From an uncultured PS1 clade bacterium (lineage in GTDB: Bacteria > Pseudomonadota > Alphaproteobacteria > RS24): 64,000 nucleotides of DNA. A program made the position numbers and the translations under genes. This document shows positions 24,907 through 34,860 of the stretch, piece after piece (the stretch's first letter is position 1; each line of letters begins with the position of its first letter). The stretch covers positions 38,125 through 102,124 of the forward strand of contig CACNWB010000004.1 of assembly GCA_902624095.1 (NCBI GenBank). The letters run 5' to 3'. The notes under the pieces were generated by a model. That model made no database searches. It was not told where the DNA came from and saw only the letters and a list, made by a program, of their open reading frames with translations.

Positions 24907-25104
24907 TCAGAACACGCCGATTAACAAAATTGGCAGCACCGCGAGATAGTAAAGGCCCAGCTCGTTCGACCAGACAAAATAGGTCCCAATATCCAGCGCG
25001 ATCGAAACCGGCGAAAACGGGAAAAATTGTTTCGCATTATTCTCTGAAAACCGCCTTATCTGTGATGCCGCACTGCACTGTTGAAATAAACCGATTTGTG
25101 CTAC
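24907..25104 (-). pseudogene. Putative comEC N-terminal remnant (open frame without start codon)
   Basis: Minus-strand reading: VAQIGLFQQCSAASQIRRFSENNAKQFFPFSPVSIALDIGTYFVWSNELGLYYLAVLPILLIGVF*; lies in the lexA-gltX gap, opposite orientation to both, where comEC commonly sits in alphaproteobacteria. Confidence 0.4.
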
Positions 25105-25187
25105 CTACGCTCAGGTATTGGCGACCTTGCATACGACGGACCAAGTATCACAGGTTGCAAATGAAATAGCTCTTAAAGGAGAAAAAT

Positions 25188-26576
25188 ATGGTTTCCGGCC
25201 CTGTTGTTACGCGCTTTGCGCCGTCCCCAACGGGATTTCTTCATATTGGTGGTGCGCGCACGGCGCTGTTCAACTGGGCTTTTGCGCGCCATCATGGCGG
25301 CAAGTTTTTGCTGCGCATTGAAGATACCGATCGCGCGCGCTCGACCGACGCAGCCATTGACGCCATACTAGACGGCATGGCTTGGCTTGGGCTGGATACC
25401 GATGATACGCCGGTTTACCAGCACAAAAATGCCGACAGGCATATCGAAATTGCCCAAAAATTGCTGGCATCCGGTCATGCCTATAAATGCTATTGCACAC
25501 CGGAAGAGATTGAATCCATGCGCGAGACCGCGCGCGCCGCCGGAAAACCACTGCGCTATAACGGAACATGGCGCGACCGCGATCCAACCGAAGCACCCGA
25601 CGGGCGGGCTTATGTCGTTAGATTCCGTGCGCCAAAGCACGGAGAAATCGAGATCGACGATTGCGTTCAGGGCGCGGTCACAATTGCCAATGACCAGCTG
25701 GACGATCTGATTATTTTGCGTTCCGATGGCACACCGACCTATATGCTGTCCGTGGTGGTCGACGACCATGATATGGGCGTCACCCATATTATTCGCGGCG
25801 ACGACCATCTAACCAATGCCGCGCGCCAAATACAAATTTACAATGCGCTTGGCTGGCAGGTGCCGGAATTTGCCCATTTGCCGCTTATTCTTGGTAGCGA
25901 TGGAGTAAAACTGTCCAAACGGCATGGCTCGTTGGGAGTTGATGCCTATCGTGATATGGGGCTTTTGCCAGAGGCCATGCGCAATTATCTGGCGCGTTTG
26001 GGTTGGAGCCATGGCGATGATGAAATTTTCACGACCGAGCAACTCATCACATGGTTCGGGCTTGAGGCGATCGGCAAGTCGCCGGCGCGCTTTGACATGA
26101 CCAAGCTAGAAAATGTGAATGGGCACCATATACGCCGCCATGACGATAGTGCTCTCGCCACTTTGGTTTGTGCAAATGCGCCCGAATTGGCACCGGTGCA
26201 GGATGCGCTCGAAGACGCCATGCCGGCGCTGAAGGAACGCGCCAAAAACCTGCACGAAATAGCCGATATGGGTGGGTTTTTGATAAGTACGCGGCCGATT
26301 GATATTACGGAAAAAGCCGCCAAATCGCTGACACCTGATACGCGCGGGAGGCTGGCCGCACTACACCCGCGTCTGGAAACTCTCAATAACTGGGAGAAAG
26401 CAGCAATCGAGACAGAAATCCGGGCGTTTTTGAACGACTATGACCTCAAGCTGGGCGATATTGCACCGGCTTTGCGCGCCGCACTAACGGGACTATCTGT
26501 CTCGCCGAGCATTTTTGATGTTGTTGCGCTTCTTGATAAGGCAGAAGTTTTGGGACGTCTAAAAGACCAGATTTAA
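25188..26576 (+). CDS. gltX: Glutamate-tRNA ligase
   Basis: [30 protein letters not shown]; upstream AAAGGAG SD. Confidence 0.95.
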   Translation: MVSGPVVTRFAPSPTGFLHIGGARTALFNWAFARHHGGKFLLRIEDTDRARSTDAAIDAILDGMAWLGLDTDDTPVYQHKNADRHIEIAQKLLASGHAYKCYCTPEEIESMRETARAAGKPLRYNGTWRDRDPTEAPDGRAYVVRFRAPKHGEIEIDDCVQGAVTIANDQLDDLIILRSDGTPTYMLSVVVDDHDMGVTHIIRGDDHLTNAARQIQIYNALGWQVPEFAHLPLILGSDGVKLSKRHGSLGVDAYRDMGLLPEAMRNYLARLGWSHGDDEIFTTEQLITWFGLEAIGKSPARFDMTKLENVNGHHIRRHDDSALATLVCANAPELAPVQDALEDAMPALKERAKNLHEIADMGGFLISTRPIDITEKAAKSLTPDTRGRLAALHPRLETLNNWEKAAIETEIRAFLNDYDLKLGDIAPALRAALTGLSVSPSIFDVVALLDKAEVLGRLKDQI

Positions 26577-26699
26577 CGAAAATTTAGCTGTGATTATTGG
26601 TCAAATTCCATGAATAAAACGCGCCAAGAGTAGCGATTTTCAGGGTGATGTGGTATGACACCGTCAAACTAAAACATTATAAGGAACAGGAGAGAATCA

Positions 26700-27998
26700 A
26701 TGAGCGTGAATGATGCTAAATTGGCAGGTCTGAACAGTCTCGGCAAGACATATGATTTTGGCATCAATGAAGGGACTGTCGGGCCGAGCGTCATTGATGT
26801 TTCCTCGCTTTACGCCCAAACGGGGCAGTTCACCTATGACCCCGGCTTTACTTCAACAGCAAGCTGCCAGTCTTCCATAACATATATTGACGGCGAAGAA
26901 GGCACGCTTTTGCATCGGGGCTACCCTATTGAGCAATTGGCTGAAAAGGGCAATTTTGTTGAAACCTGCTATCTACTGCTCAATGGCCAGTTGCCGAGCC
27001 GCAAAGAGCTGGAAGAGTTCGAAACCGCCATCACGCGTCACACCATGTTGCACGAACAAATGAACAGGTTTTTCCACGGGTTTCGCCGCGACGCGCATCC
27101 AATGGCAATTATGGTTGGCGTGGTTGGCGCGCTGTCAGCTTTTTATCATGATAGCACGGACATTAACGACCCCGAACAGCGCAAAATCGCTAGCCGACGT
27201 TTGGTTGCGAAAATCCCGACCATTGCTGCCATGGCATATAAATATTCACTTGGTCAGCCCTTTGTTTATCCACGCAATGATTTGGATTACGCGTCAAACT
27301 TCCTGCATATGTGCTTTTCCGTGCCATGTGAGGAAATAGTTGTCAGCCCAACGCTGGCGCGCGCCATGGATCGCATTTTCATCCTTCATGCCGACCATGA
27401 GCAAAATGCTTCTACCTCAACCGTCCGGCTTGCCGGTTCTTCGGGCGCCAATCCCTTTGCCTGTATTGCCGCCGGCATTGCGTGTCTGTGGGGGCCATCG
27501 CATGGCGGCGCGAATGAAGCAGCGCTGGACATGCTTTCCGAAATCGGTTCAGTCGACAATATTCCTGAATTTGTTAAACGCGCCAAAGACAAAGATGATC
27601 CGTTCCGCCTGATGGGTTTTGGGCACCGCGTGTACAAAAACTACGACCCGCGCGCGCGTGTAATGCAGCAGACCTGCCATGAAGTGCTGGGCGAACTGGG
27701 CATTAAAGACGACCCGCTGCTCGATGTGGCAATGGAGCTAGAAAAAATCGCCCTCAATGATGAATATTTTATTGAGAAGAAACTCTATCCGAATATTGAT
27801 TTTTATTCTGGCATTACCCTAAAAGCCATGGGTTTTCCAACAACCATGTTCACGGTTTTGTTTGCGCTTGCTCGAACTGTCGGTTGGGTGGCGCAGTGGA
27901 ATGAAATGGTCGAAGATCCGAGCCAACGTATCGGGCGTCCGCGCCAACTTTATATCGGCTCGCCCAAGCGCGACTATATCGATATCGCCAAGCGCTAG
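26700..27998 (+). CDS. gltA: Citrate synthase (type II)
   Basis: [59 protein letters not shown]. Confidence 0.96.
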   Translation: MSVNDAKLAGLNSLGKTYDFGINEGTVGPSVIDVSSLYAQTGQFTYDPGFTSTASCQSSITYIDGEEGTLLHRGYPIEQLAEKGNFVETCYLLLNGQLPSRKELEEFETAITRHTMLHEQMNRFFHGFRRDAHPMAIMVGVVGALSAFYHDSTDINDPEQRKIASRRLVAKIPTIAAMAYKYSLGQPFVYPRNDLDYASNFLHMCFSVPCEEIVVSPTLARAMDRIFILHADHEQNASTSTVRLAGSSGANPFACIAAGIACLWGPSHGGANEAALDMLSEIGSVDNIPEFVKRAKDKDDPFRLMGFGHRVYKNYDPRARVMQQTCHEVLGELGIKDDPLLDVAMELEKIALNDEYFIEKKLYPNIDFYSGITLKAMGFPTTMFTVLFALARTVGWVAQWNEMVEDPSQRIGRPRQLYIGSPKRDYIDIAKR

Positions 27999-28003
27999 GC
28001 TTG

Positions 28004-29155
28004 TTAAATTAATGAACGGATAATCTCCGCAGCGCGCGAGGCCGGAGTTTGATTGGCCCCACCCAGCACGTCGGCCAGCGGGGAAAGCTGGGCGCGTTTT
28101 TCACTGTTCAAAGCATTATCCTGCAACAATGCGTTTACCGCCGGCGTTATCAACTCCGCCGTACAACGATCTTCAAGAAATTCCTGCATCACAGGCGCAT
28201 CAAGCACCAGATTGACAATAACCGCCGAGGGCACGCGCAACACGCGCATCAGCAGTGCACCCATAATCCCGCCCATTTTATAGGCGACCACGCTCGGCAG
28301 GCCCGCCATACCCAACTCAAGCGTTGCCGTACCGGACGCAGCAAGCGCGGCATTCGCGGCAGAAAAGGCGGCTATTTTATCCCTCTCATCCTCCACTAAA
28401 ATCGGCTGAACCGGCCAGTCGGCGACGCGTGCGCGCACCGCTTCACGCGTATGCGGCACCACCGGAACAACCACGTATAAATTTTTAGTTTCACTTGCGA
28501 TGCGCGCAATAGTTTCCTGGAACACTGGCGCCAATTTCCTTATCTCGCTCATGCGACTGCCAGGCAAAACGCACAACAGTCTCCCTTCGCCAGGAATATT
28601 AAATTTCGCCCGAAAATCGGCTCCGGGCGCATAACTCTGAAATCGGTCAACAATTGGATGGCCGACAAAATGGCAGGGCGGCCCGGAAAGTGCCTTAAAA
28701 ATATGACTTTCAAACGGAAACAGGGACATTACAGCATCGAAATGCTGCGCCATTTTGCGCGCCCGCCCACGCCGCCAGGCCCAAACCGAGGGGGCTACAT
28801 AGCAGATAACGCACATGTCTGGATATCTCTTTTTTATACGCGCGGCCACGCGATGGTTAAACTCCGGACAGTCAATCAGCACAACAATATCGGGGCATGT
28901 GTCACACGCATGGGCCGCGGTTAGGCCGACCAGACCGAAGAGCCGGCGCAAATTTGCCAAAATGGGACCAAGCCCCATGACGGCGATTTCCGACATATCG
29001 AAAAGAGATGGGAGCCCGGCGCGCATCATGGCCGGCCCACCCACGCCGCTAAAAGTGGCACCGGGATATAATGCACGAACGGCTTCAATTAGGTCTGCGC
29101 CTAAAAGGTCGCCTGATGTTTCGCCGGCAACGATCATGATATGCGGCGCGCTCAC
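28004..29155 (-). CDS. lpxB: Lipid-A-disaccharide synthase
   Basis: IVAGETSGDLLGADLI; PDMCVICYVAPSVWAWRRGRA; LPGSRMSEI. Confidence 0.94.
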   Translation of the reverse strand: MSAPHIMIVAGETSGDLLGADLIEAVRALYPGATFSGVGGPAMMRAGLPSLFDMSEIAVMGLGPILANLRRLFGLVGLTAAHACDTCPDIVVLIDCPEFNHRVAARIKKRYPDMCVICYVAPSVWAWRRGRARKMAQHFDAVMSLFPFESHIFKALSGPPCHFVGHPIVDRFQSYAPGADFRAKFNIPGEGRLLCVLPGSRMSEIRKLAPVFQETIARIASETKNLYVVVPVVPHTREAVRARVADWPVQPILVEDERDKIAAFSAANAALAASGTATLELGMAGLPSVVAYKMGGIMGALLMRVLRVPSAVIVNLVLDAPVMQEFLEDRCTAELITPAVNALLQDNALNSEKRAQLSPLADVLGGANQTPASRAAEIIRSLI

Positions 29156-29997
29156 AATTCCTCCGGCGTCAGCCCATATAAAAACAGGCCGGCACGATTA
29201 GCTTGCTTTATGCACACGTCCGACGCCTCAAAAAGCACACCATCAGCCTCGAAAACAATACCCGCCAGCCCTGCCCGAGCAGCACCCGCAACCGTTTGTG
29301 GCCCCAGTGCAGGCAAGTCAATGCGTCGATCTTGTTGGGGTTTTGGAATTTTCGCCAGCACACCGGCGCGCGCAACGGGCGTGCCCCTCACTTCTTCCGA
29401 TAATTTGCCCACTCGGGCAAGCATGGCATCCGTGCCCTCGACGCTTTCAACGCCCAGAACAATGCCACGTGCCACAATCGCGGCTTGACCGATATCAAGC
29501 GCGCCGATATGGCTGGCAATTTCAACCGCGCGCGCCATATCTTGCCAGTGCGGGTCCATTTTCGCCTCGGTCAAAAGCCCGCGCAAGGGCGCAACCTGCG
29601 ACAACAGATCGACGGCAGACACAATGGCAAACCCCTGCGCCTCAAAATAGTCCAGCACATGGGTCAGCAGCGCATTATCGCCGCGCTGGGTTTGTGACAG
29701 CGCGCGCTCGACTACCCACTGGCCGCCGTCATCGAGTTCAAGCGTTGTCAAATTCGGTCGTTGCACGCCACCAACAATTACGACATCGCGCACACCCGCC
29801 TCCTGCATCAAATCACGCGCGAGCTGAAGCTGGCCGATACCAACCCACGCATCCATATTGCCAGAAACTTCGTCGGCGACCTCACCCAAAATGCCTAACG
29901 CGAAAACCGCGCGATCCGATTTGTTCAGATTTTCAATAATCCGGTAGGGCAACATGCCATTGCCAGCTATCAACCCCAAAGGCGTCGGCGCAACCAA
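29152..29997 (-). CDS. lpxI: UDP-2,3-diacylglucosamine pyrophosphatase LpxI
   Basis: LGLIAGNGMLPYRI; GVESVEGTDAML; GPQTVAGAARAGLAGIVFEA. Confidence 0.92.
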   Translation of the reverse strand: MVAPTPLGLIAGNGMLPYRIIENLNKSDRAVFALGILGEVADEVSGNMDAWVGIGQLQLARDLMQEAGVRDVVIVGGVQRPNLTTLELDDGGQWVVERALSQTQRGDNALLTHVLDYFEAQGFAIVSAVDLLSQVAPLRGLLTEAKMDPHWQDMARAVEIASHIGALDIGQAAIVARGIVLGVESVEGTDAMLARVGKLSEEVRGTPVARAGVLAKIPKPQQDRRIDLPALGPQTVAGAARAGLAGIVFEADGVLFEASDVCIKQANRAGLFLYGLTPEEL

Positions 29998-30804
29998 TCA
30001 AGCCCCCGACGGTGATGTGGATGGCAAACAATAGCCACGACTTTTTTCAACCAGAATAAAATCAATCATCTGATTGACCAGATCGCTTTCGGCATAAGTC
30101 TCGCGGGCGCGCAAAACGCGAGTTTGAAACGTCGTGTCTTGGGTCATGAAAATATCCTTAAAGGCCGCCCGCAGGGCGTTAATCTCGTCGCGCTCAAAAT
30201 CGCGCCGCTTCAGACCTACAAGGTTAAGCCCGCCCAACACAGCGCGATTACCGCTGACCATGCCGAACGGAATGACATCTTCGGTAACCAGACTACCCGC
30301 GCCCACAAAACTGTGCGCACCGATGCGCGCAAACTGGTGGACGCCAACAAGGCCGCCCAGAATGGCGTGATCAGCCACCGTCACATGCCCGCCCAGCGTA
30401 GCGTTATTTGCCATAATGACATTGTTGCCAACAATGCAGTCATGCGCCACATGCACGCCGACCATAAATAAATTGTTGTCGCCGACGCGCGTAACGCCAC
30501 CGCCCTGGCTGGTCCCGGGGTTCATAGTTACGTGTTCACGAATCGTGTTTCGCGCGCCAATCTCCAGGGACACGACCTCACCGTCATATTTCAAATCCTG
30601 TGAGATATGTCCAATGGATGCAAAAGGAAAAATTCTGGTGCCGGCTCCGATAGTGGTGTTGCCGGTTACGACCACATGCGTGTCGAGCTGGCAATTGTCG
30701 CCCAGCACAACATTGCCGTCCAAACAGCAATAGGGGCCGATGCAGACATCCCGCCCCAGTTCTACCGTATCAGCGATCACCGCTGTGCTATGAATAATCT
30801 TCAT
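29998..30804 (-). CDS. lpxA: UDP-N-acetylglucosamine acyltransferase
   Basis: Left-handed beta-helix hexapeptides; IGPYCCLDGNVVLGDNCQL; HVAHDCIVGNNVIMANNATLGGHV; start trimmed to MKIIHSTAVI. Confidence 0.94.
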   Translation of the reverse strand: MKIIHSTAVIADTVELGRDVCIGPYCCLDGNVVLGDNCQLDTHVVVTGNTTIGAGTRIFPFASIGHISQDLKYDGEVVSLEIGARNTIREHVTMNPGTSQGGGVTRVGDNNLFMVGVHVAHDCIVGNNVIMANNATLGGHVTVADHAILGGLVGVHQFARIGAHSFVGAGSLVTEDVIPFGMVSGNRAVLGGLNLVGLKRRDFERDEINALRAAFKDIFMTQDTTFQTRVLRARETYAESDLVNQMIDFILVEKSRGYCLPSTSPSGA

Positions 30805-30825
30805 GAACCAATCCCAGTATTTTGT

Positions 30826-30849
30826 GTAAATTTGCCCGCGCGAATTTAC
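30826..30849. repeat. 24-nt inverted repeat (7-bp perfect arms) in lpxD-lpxA intergenic spacer
   Basis: GTAAATT-TGCCCGCGCG-AATTTAC. Confidence 0.7.
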
Positions 30850-30877
30850 AAATAAAGGATTGTGTCGGTTTATTACG

Positions 30878-31927
30878 TTATTCGCTGAAAGTCGGCTTGC
30901 CACTGGATTTGCCAAGACGCTTTAAGCTTGCCGTTTCGCGAAGAAACTCGCGCGCGGGGCGCGCCGGAATGCCCATAAGTTGGGTATTGTCAGGGAAAGA
31001 GCGCGTAACGCTAGATTTGGCGCCGACCACAACATGCGCCCCCAATGTTAAATGCCCGTAAATTCCGGCCTGCCCGCCAACCTGACAGTAATCACCAATA
31101 TGCGTGCCACCGGCAATGCCTGACTGCCCGGCCATAAACACGTGACGGCCCAGCACCACATTATGCGCAAGATGCACCAAGTTATCGAGCTTGCTACCCT
31201 CTCCGACAATCGTGTCGCCCAGCGTGCCTCGATCAATGGCGCAATTGGCGCCCACTTCCACATCGGCCTGGATAATAACGCGGCCAAGCTGAGGCACTTT
31301 GACATGGGCCTTGCCGGGCGCAAAGCCAAAGCCGCATTGTCCGATGCGGCTTCCCGAATGAATGGTAACCCGATCTCCAATTAAGCTGTAACCGACCACC
31401 ACGCCGGCACCCAGAGTGCAGTTACGCCCCAGCGCCACGCCCTCGCCTATAACGACATTGGCAGCAAGATACGTATTGTCTCCAATCTCGGCATTGGCAC
31501 AGATCGTCACACTGTCGGCAATTTCGCAGTTATGTCCAATCCGCGCTGTCGGATGAACGGCTGGCGCGCCCGCCTGCATTTGACCGGGCATGGGTCGGGC
31601 AAGTGCGGCCTCCGGATAAAAGGCTTGCGCGGCCCGTGCCATCGCCATGTAAGGGTCATCACAGGCAAGAGTAATCACGTGCGGCGGGCATGCACCGACT
31701 TGCGCCTTGCCAACCAACACTGCCGCGGCCCTGGTTTCGATCAATTGCGGCAGATATTTTTTATTCGTCACAAAACAGAGGTTGCCCTCCGACGCGGTGG
31801 CGATATCTTCGATATCGTTGATTAGGCGGTCTGCATCCGCGCCGCTCGGCAAATGCGCACCAATTTGCAAAGCAATATCACTGATTTTAAATGGCCCGGC
31901 GCGGGTGAAGAAACGCGGGTCTGCCAT
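30878..31927 (-). CDS. lpxD: UDP-3-O-acylglucosamine N-acyltransferase
   Basis: Hexapeptide repeats; HPTARIGHNCEIADSVTICANAEIGDNTYLAANVVIGEGV; NCAIDRGTLGDTIVGEGSKLDNLVHLAHNVVLG. Confidence 0.94.
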   Translation of the reverse strand: MADPRFFTRAGPFKISDIALQIGAHLPSGADADRLINDIEDIATASEGNLCFVTNKKYLPQLIETRAAAVLVGKAQVGACPPHVITLACDDPYMAMARAAQAFYPEAALARPMPGQMQAGAPAVHPTARIGHNCEIADSVTICANAEIGDNTYLAANVVIGEGVALGRNCTLGAGVVVGYSLIGDRVTIHSGSRIGQCGFGFAPGKAHVKVPQLGRVIIQADVEVGANCAIDRGTLGDTIVGEGSKLDNLVHLAHNVVLGRHVFMAGQSGIAGGTHIGDYCQVGGQAGIYGHLTLGAHVVVGAKSSVTRSFPDNTQLMGIPARPAREFLRETASLKRLGKSSGKPTFSE

Positions 31928-31936
31928 AGCGGAGAA

Positions 31937-32494
31937 TTATTCCTTCACCTCAATTGGCTTAACTTTAACGCTCGAAAGCTTTTTATCCATCGCACTCACC
32001 ACCTCTTTCGTAACGTCGAGGCCTGGACTGTTTAATATTATAGCCTCTTTACTAATAACTAATGCAGCGTTCCGCTCTTTGGCAACTGCGGCTAACTCTT
32101 CACGCGCCACTTTTAATATTTCTTGAGTAGCTTTCTGACCTCCGGCCTGAATAGCGCGCTGGCGCTTACTAAGGTCCTGTTGTGTCTTAAGCTGCTCAAG
32201 ACGCAATTCTTCCGCCTTGCTTTGTAGGGCGTCTGGAGCCATTAAAGACCGCTGTTCCTGAAGTTTTTCTAATTCTCCAGCAAAACGTTCATCAAATTTT
32301 TGGGCTTCATCAGTTACCACTTTCATTTGGCTTTCGATTTGACTACCCATACTTTTTCCAGCTTTTGACTGAGCAATGGCAGCTCTAAAATCAAATATTA
32401 CAAAACTTTGTTCGGCAGCAACTGGGGATACAATTGCGGAAAACGCCACTGATATAGCAAAGACAAGGAAAAATTTTCTATAAAACGCAGACAT
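31937..32494 (-). CDS. skp: OmpH/Skp-family periplasmic chaperone
   Basis: Signal peptide; coiled-coil SQIESQMKVVTDEAQKFDERFAGELEKLQEQRSLM; sits between bamA and lpxD. Confidence 0.85.
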   Translation of the reverse strand: MSAFYRKFFLVFAISVAFSAIVSPVAAEQSFVIFDFRAAIAQSKAGKSMGSQIESQMKVVTDEAQKFDERFAGELEKLQEQRSLMAPDALQSKAEELRLEQLKTQQDLSKRQRAIQAGGQKATQEILKVAREELAAVAKERNAALVISKEAIILNSPGLDVTKEVVSAMDKKLSSVKVKPIEVKE

Positions 32495-32505
32495 CTAACA
32501 ACCTC

Positions 32506-34797
32506 CTAAAAACGTGTACCGACTGAAAATCGAAAAGACTTTGCCTTATCATAATCTTCCTTTTTCAAAGCCGTCGCAAAATCAAATCTCACGGGCCCGA
32601 ACGGTGATTTCCAAGAAATACTTAGCCCAGAAGTTGCTCGAAATGCAAACTCATCTTCAATGTCGTTTTGCGTTTCGTCAGTATCGCCGACAGCACCAAA
32701 GTCGACAAACAAATTGGCCTTCATGCCCACATCCTTTGGAATTCCAAGCGGCACTGAAACTTCTGTGGTTCCAATTAGGTACCGGTTAGCGCCGACTGCA
32801 TAACCTGTGCTAATTTGTCGGGGGCCAACGCCGGACCTATCAAAGCCTCGAAAACTAGAACCTCCTCTGAAAAAACGGTCGCCGTAATAAACGATATCAT
32901 TTTCGTAATCATCTATAAAACCAGCTGAGGCTCGGCCGTGAAACACCCAACCCTCAGTAATTTCATAGTAATAATTCGCGACAGCTGAGGTCCTGATAAA
33001 TGTAACGTCGCCAGAAGGCCCCGCCAAATCCTGTCCAAAACCAAGATTCCATCCCTCTGTTGGATCGATCGGATCATCACGTTTGTCAATGGAATAATAA
33101 TAGCCGATTTCATACTTTGAATACTCATAACTTCGGTTAATATCCATGGCAAAGAAGTTGTTCTCTAGTTCATCCTCAGACAAGTTTACCGAGAGAGATA
33201 ACCTTCCATCCTCCGAAAGCGGAAAAGCTAATTGACCGCCTATTCCAATGGAAGAAAAAACATAAGCATCGTTGTCATAGTCGCTTTCAGTATTAAAAAC
33301 ACTAAATCCAGCTGCTACTCGTCTGTCCAGAAAAAAAGGCTCAGTGAAACTTATCTGGTAACGTTGTACTTCATCACTCACGCCAACACGCAAATTCAAC
33401 TTCTGTCCACGGCCAAGAAGATTGCGTTCAGAGATGGCGAATTCAGTAGTCAAGCTTTCGGCCGAAGAATAACCAACACCAAAGGTCAACTCACCTGTAG
33501 ACTGTTCGACAACATTCACATCAATAATGGTTTTGTCTGGCTCACTGCCCGGGCTTTCTTCAATATCAACCGAGCTGAAAAATCCCAATGCCCTCAAGTT
33601 CCGGCGCGAACGCTCTAACAGCACACGATTAAATGCATCGCCTTCGCTAATTCGCATTTCCCTGCGCAACACCTCGTCATGGGTGCGGTCATTACCGTTA
33701 ATGTTAATCCGTTCGACATAAACGCGAGGTCCCTCCTCGATGACATACTCAACCCTGATCAAATTGTTTTCGCGATCACGGCGTGTTCGGGCGCGAATCT
33801 CGGCGAATGCAAAGCCCTTCTCGCCCAGCAGCTTAGTCAGCGCATCTTCGGTATCCTCGATTTTCCGGAGATCGTAACGGTCACCTTCAACATGATCTAT
33901 AGCTGCCTGCAATTTCTCAATAGCAACTGTTTCAACGGTTGACCTGATGCTGGATTCTGCAAAAGTAAATAATTCACCTTCTTCAATGTTGAACGTCACA
34001 AAAAATTCTTCACCATCGCGGGTCAACTCAGCGCTGGAACTGACAACGCGAAAATCGGCATAGCCCTTAGTGAGATAAAACCGACGCAATTGCTGACGAT
34101 CATAATTCAGCCGGTCGGGGTCATAATTGTCCGACGAGGCGAAAAACCTCCACCAGCGTGTCTCCGACGTAATAATCTCTTCGCGCAGACGGTTATCATC
34201 AAATGCTTTATTGCCGACAAAATTAATTGACCGGATGCCAGTAACCGGGCCTTCATTGATTTCAAAAATGACATCGATGCGGTTTTGCGGAAGTTGAATG
34301 ACTTTTGGCTCGATACGCGCGGCGAAATAACCGCTCTGCCGGTAGATTTCTATAAAACGCTCAACGTCGTCCTGCACGCGGGCGCGTGTATATACTTGGC
34401 GCGAGCGCAATTCGGCTTCTTTCGTCAGCGTGTCATCATTGATGGCGCCATTGCCTTCAAATGAGACGCGATTGACAATCGGGTTCTCTACCACAGACAC
34501 AACCAGTCCACCCCCACCGCGCCGAATGGTGACGTCGGAAAACAGGCCAGAGGCAAATAATGTTTTCACCGATTGGTCTACCATATCAACATCATCAACC
34601 ATGCCTTCGCGCACAACCATGTAGGCGCGCACCGTTTCCTCTTCAACGCGCTGAGTGCCTTCGACGCGGATGAATTGAATAATCTCGGCTTCTGAAGTTG
34701 CGCTGTCTTCCGCCTCTTGCGCCCGAACATCGACGTTCAGCGAACACGCAAAAACACAGATGAGAGCAAGCCAAAAACCCTGAAAGCGCATAATCAT
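32506..34797 (-). CDS. bamA: Outer membrane protein assembly factor BamA
   Basis: POTRA repeats (IRVEGTQRVEEETVRAYMVVREGM...) and Omp85 barrel; FRGFDRSGVGP, C-terminal KSFRFSVGTRF. Confidence 0.95.
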   Translation of the reverse strand: MIMRFQGFWLALICVFACSLNVDVRAQEAEDSATSEAEIIQFIRVEGTQRVEEETVRAYMVVREGMVDDVDMVDQSVKTLFASGLFSDVTIRRGGGGLVVSVVENPIVNRVSFEGNGAINDDTLTKEAELRSRQVYTRARVQDDVERFIEIYRQSGYFAARIEPKVIQLPQNRIDVIFEINEGPVTGIRSINFVGNKAFDDNRLREEIITSETRWWRFFASSDNYDPDRLNYDRQQLRRFYLTKGYADFRVVSSSAELTRDGEEFFVTFNIEEGELFTFAESSIRSTVETVAIEKLQAAIDHVEGDRYDLRKIEDTEDALTKLLGEKGFAFAEIRARTRRDRENNLIRVEYVIEEGPRVYVERININGNDRTHDEVLRREMRISEGDAFNRVLLERSRRNLRALGFFSSVDIEESPGSEPDKTIIDVNVVEQSTGELTFGVGYSSAESLTTEFAISERNLLGRGQKLNLRVGVSDEVQRYQISFTEPFFLDRRVAAGFSVFNTESDYDNDAYVFSSIGIGGQLAFPLSEDGRLSLSVNLSEDELENNFFAMDINRSYEYSKYEIGYYYSIDKRDDPIDPTEGWNLGFGQDLAGPSGDVTFIRTSAVANYYYEITEGWVFHGRASAGFIDDYENDIVYYGDRFFRGGSSFRGFDRSGVGPRQISTGYAVGANRYLIGTTEVSVPLGIPKDVGMKANLFVDFGAVGDTDETQNDIEDEFAFRATSGLSISWKSPFGPVRFDFATALKKEDYDKAKSFRFSVGTRF

Positions 34798-34860
34798 ACC
34801 TTTAAAATCTAAATTCGAATTAAGGTGCTGGTCTTACGGTAACGTGATTTATGGAAGCAT

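Noticed and set aside
24771-25169. Plus-strand 132-aa ORF between lexA and gltX ([13 protein letters not shown]...)
   Set aside because: No domain signature; composition typical of a non-coding frame; it overlaps the minus-strand comEC-like remnant, which is the better explanation
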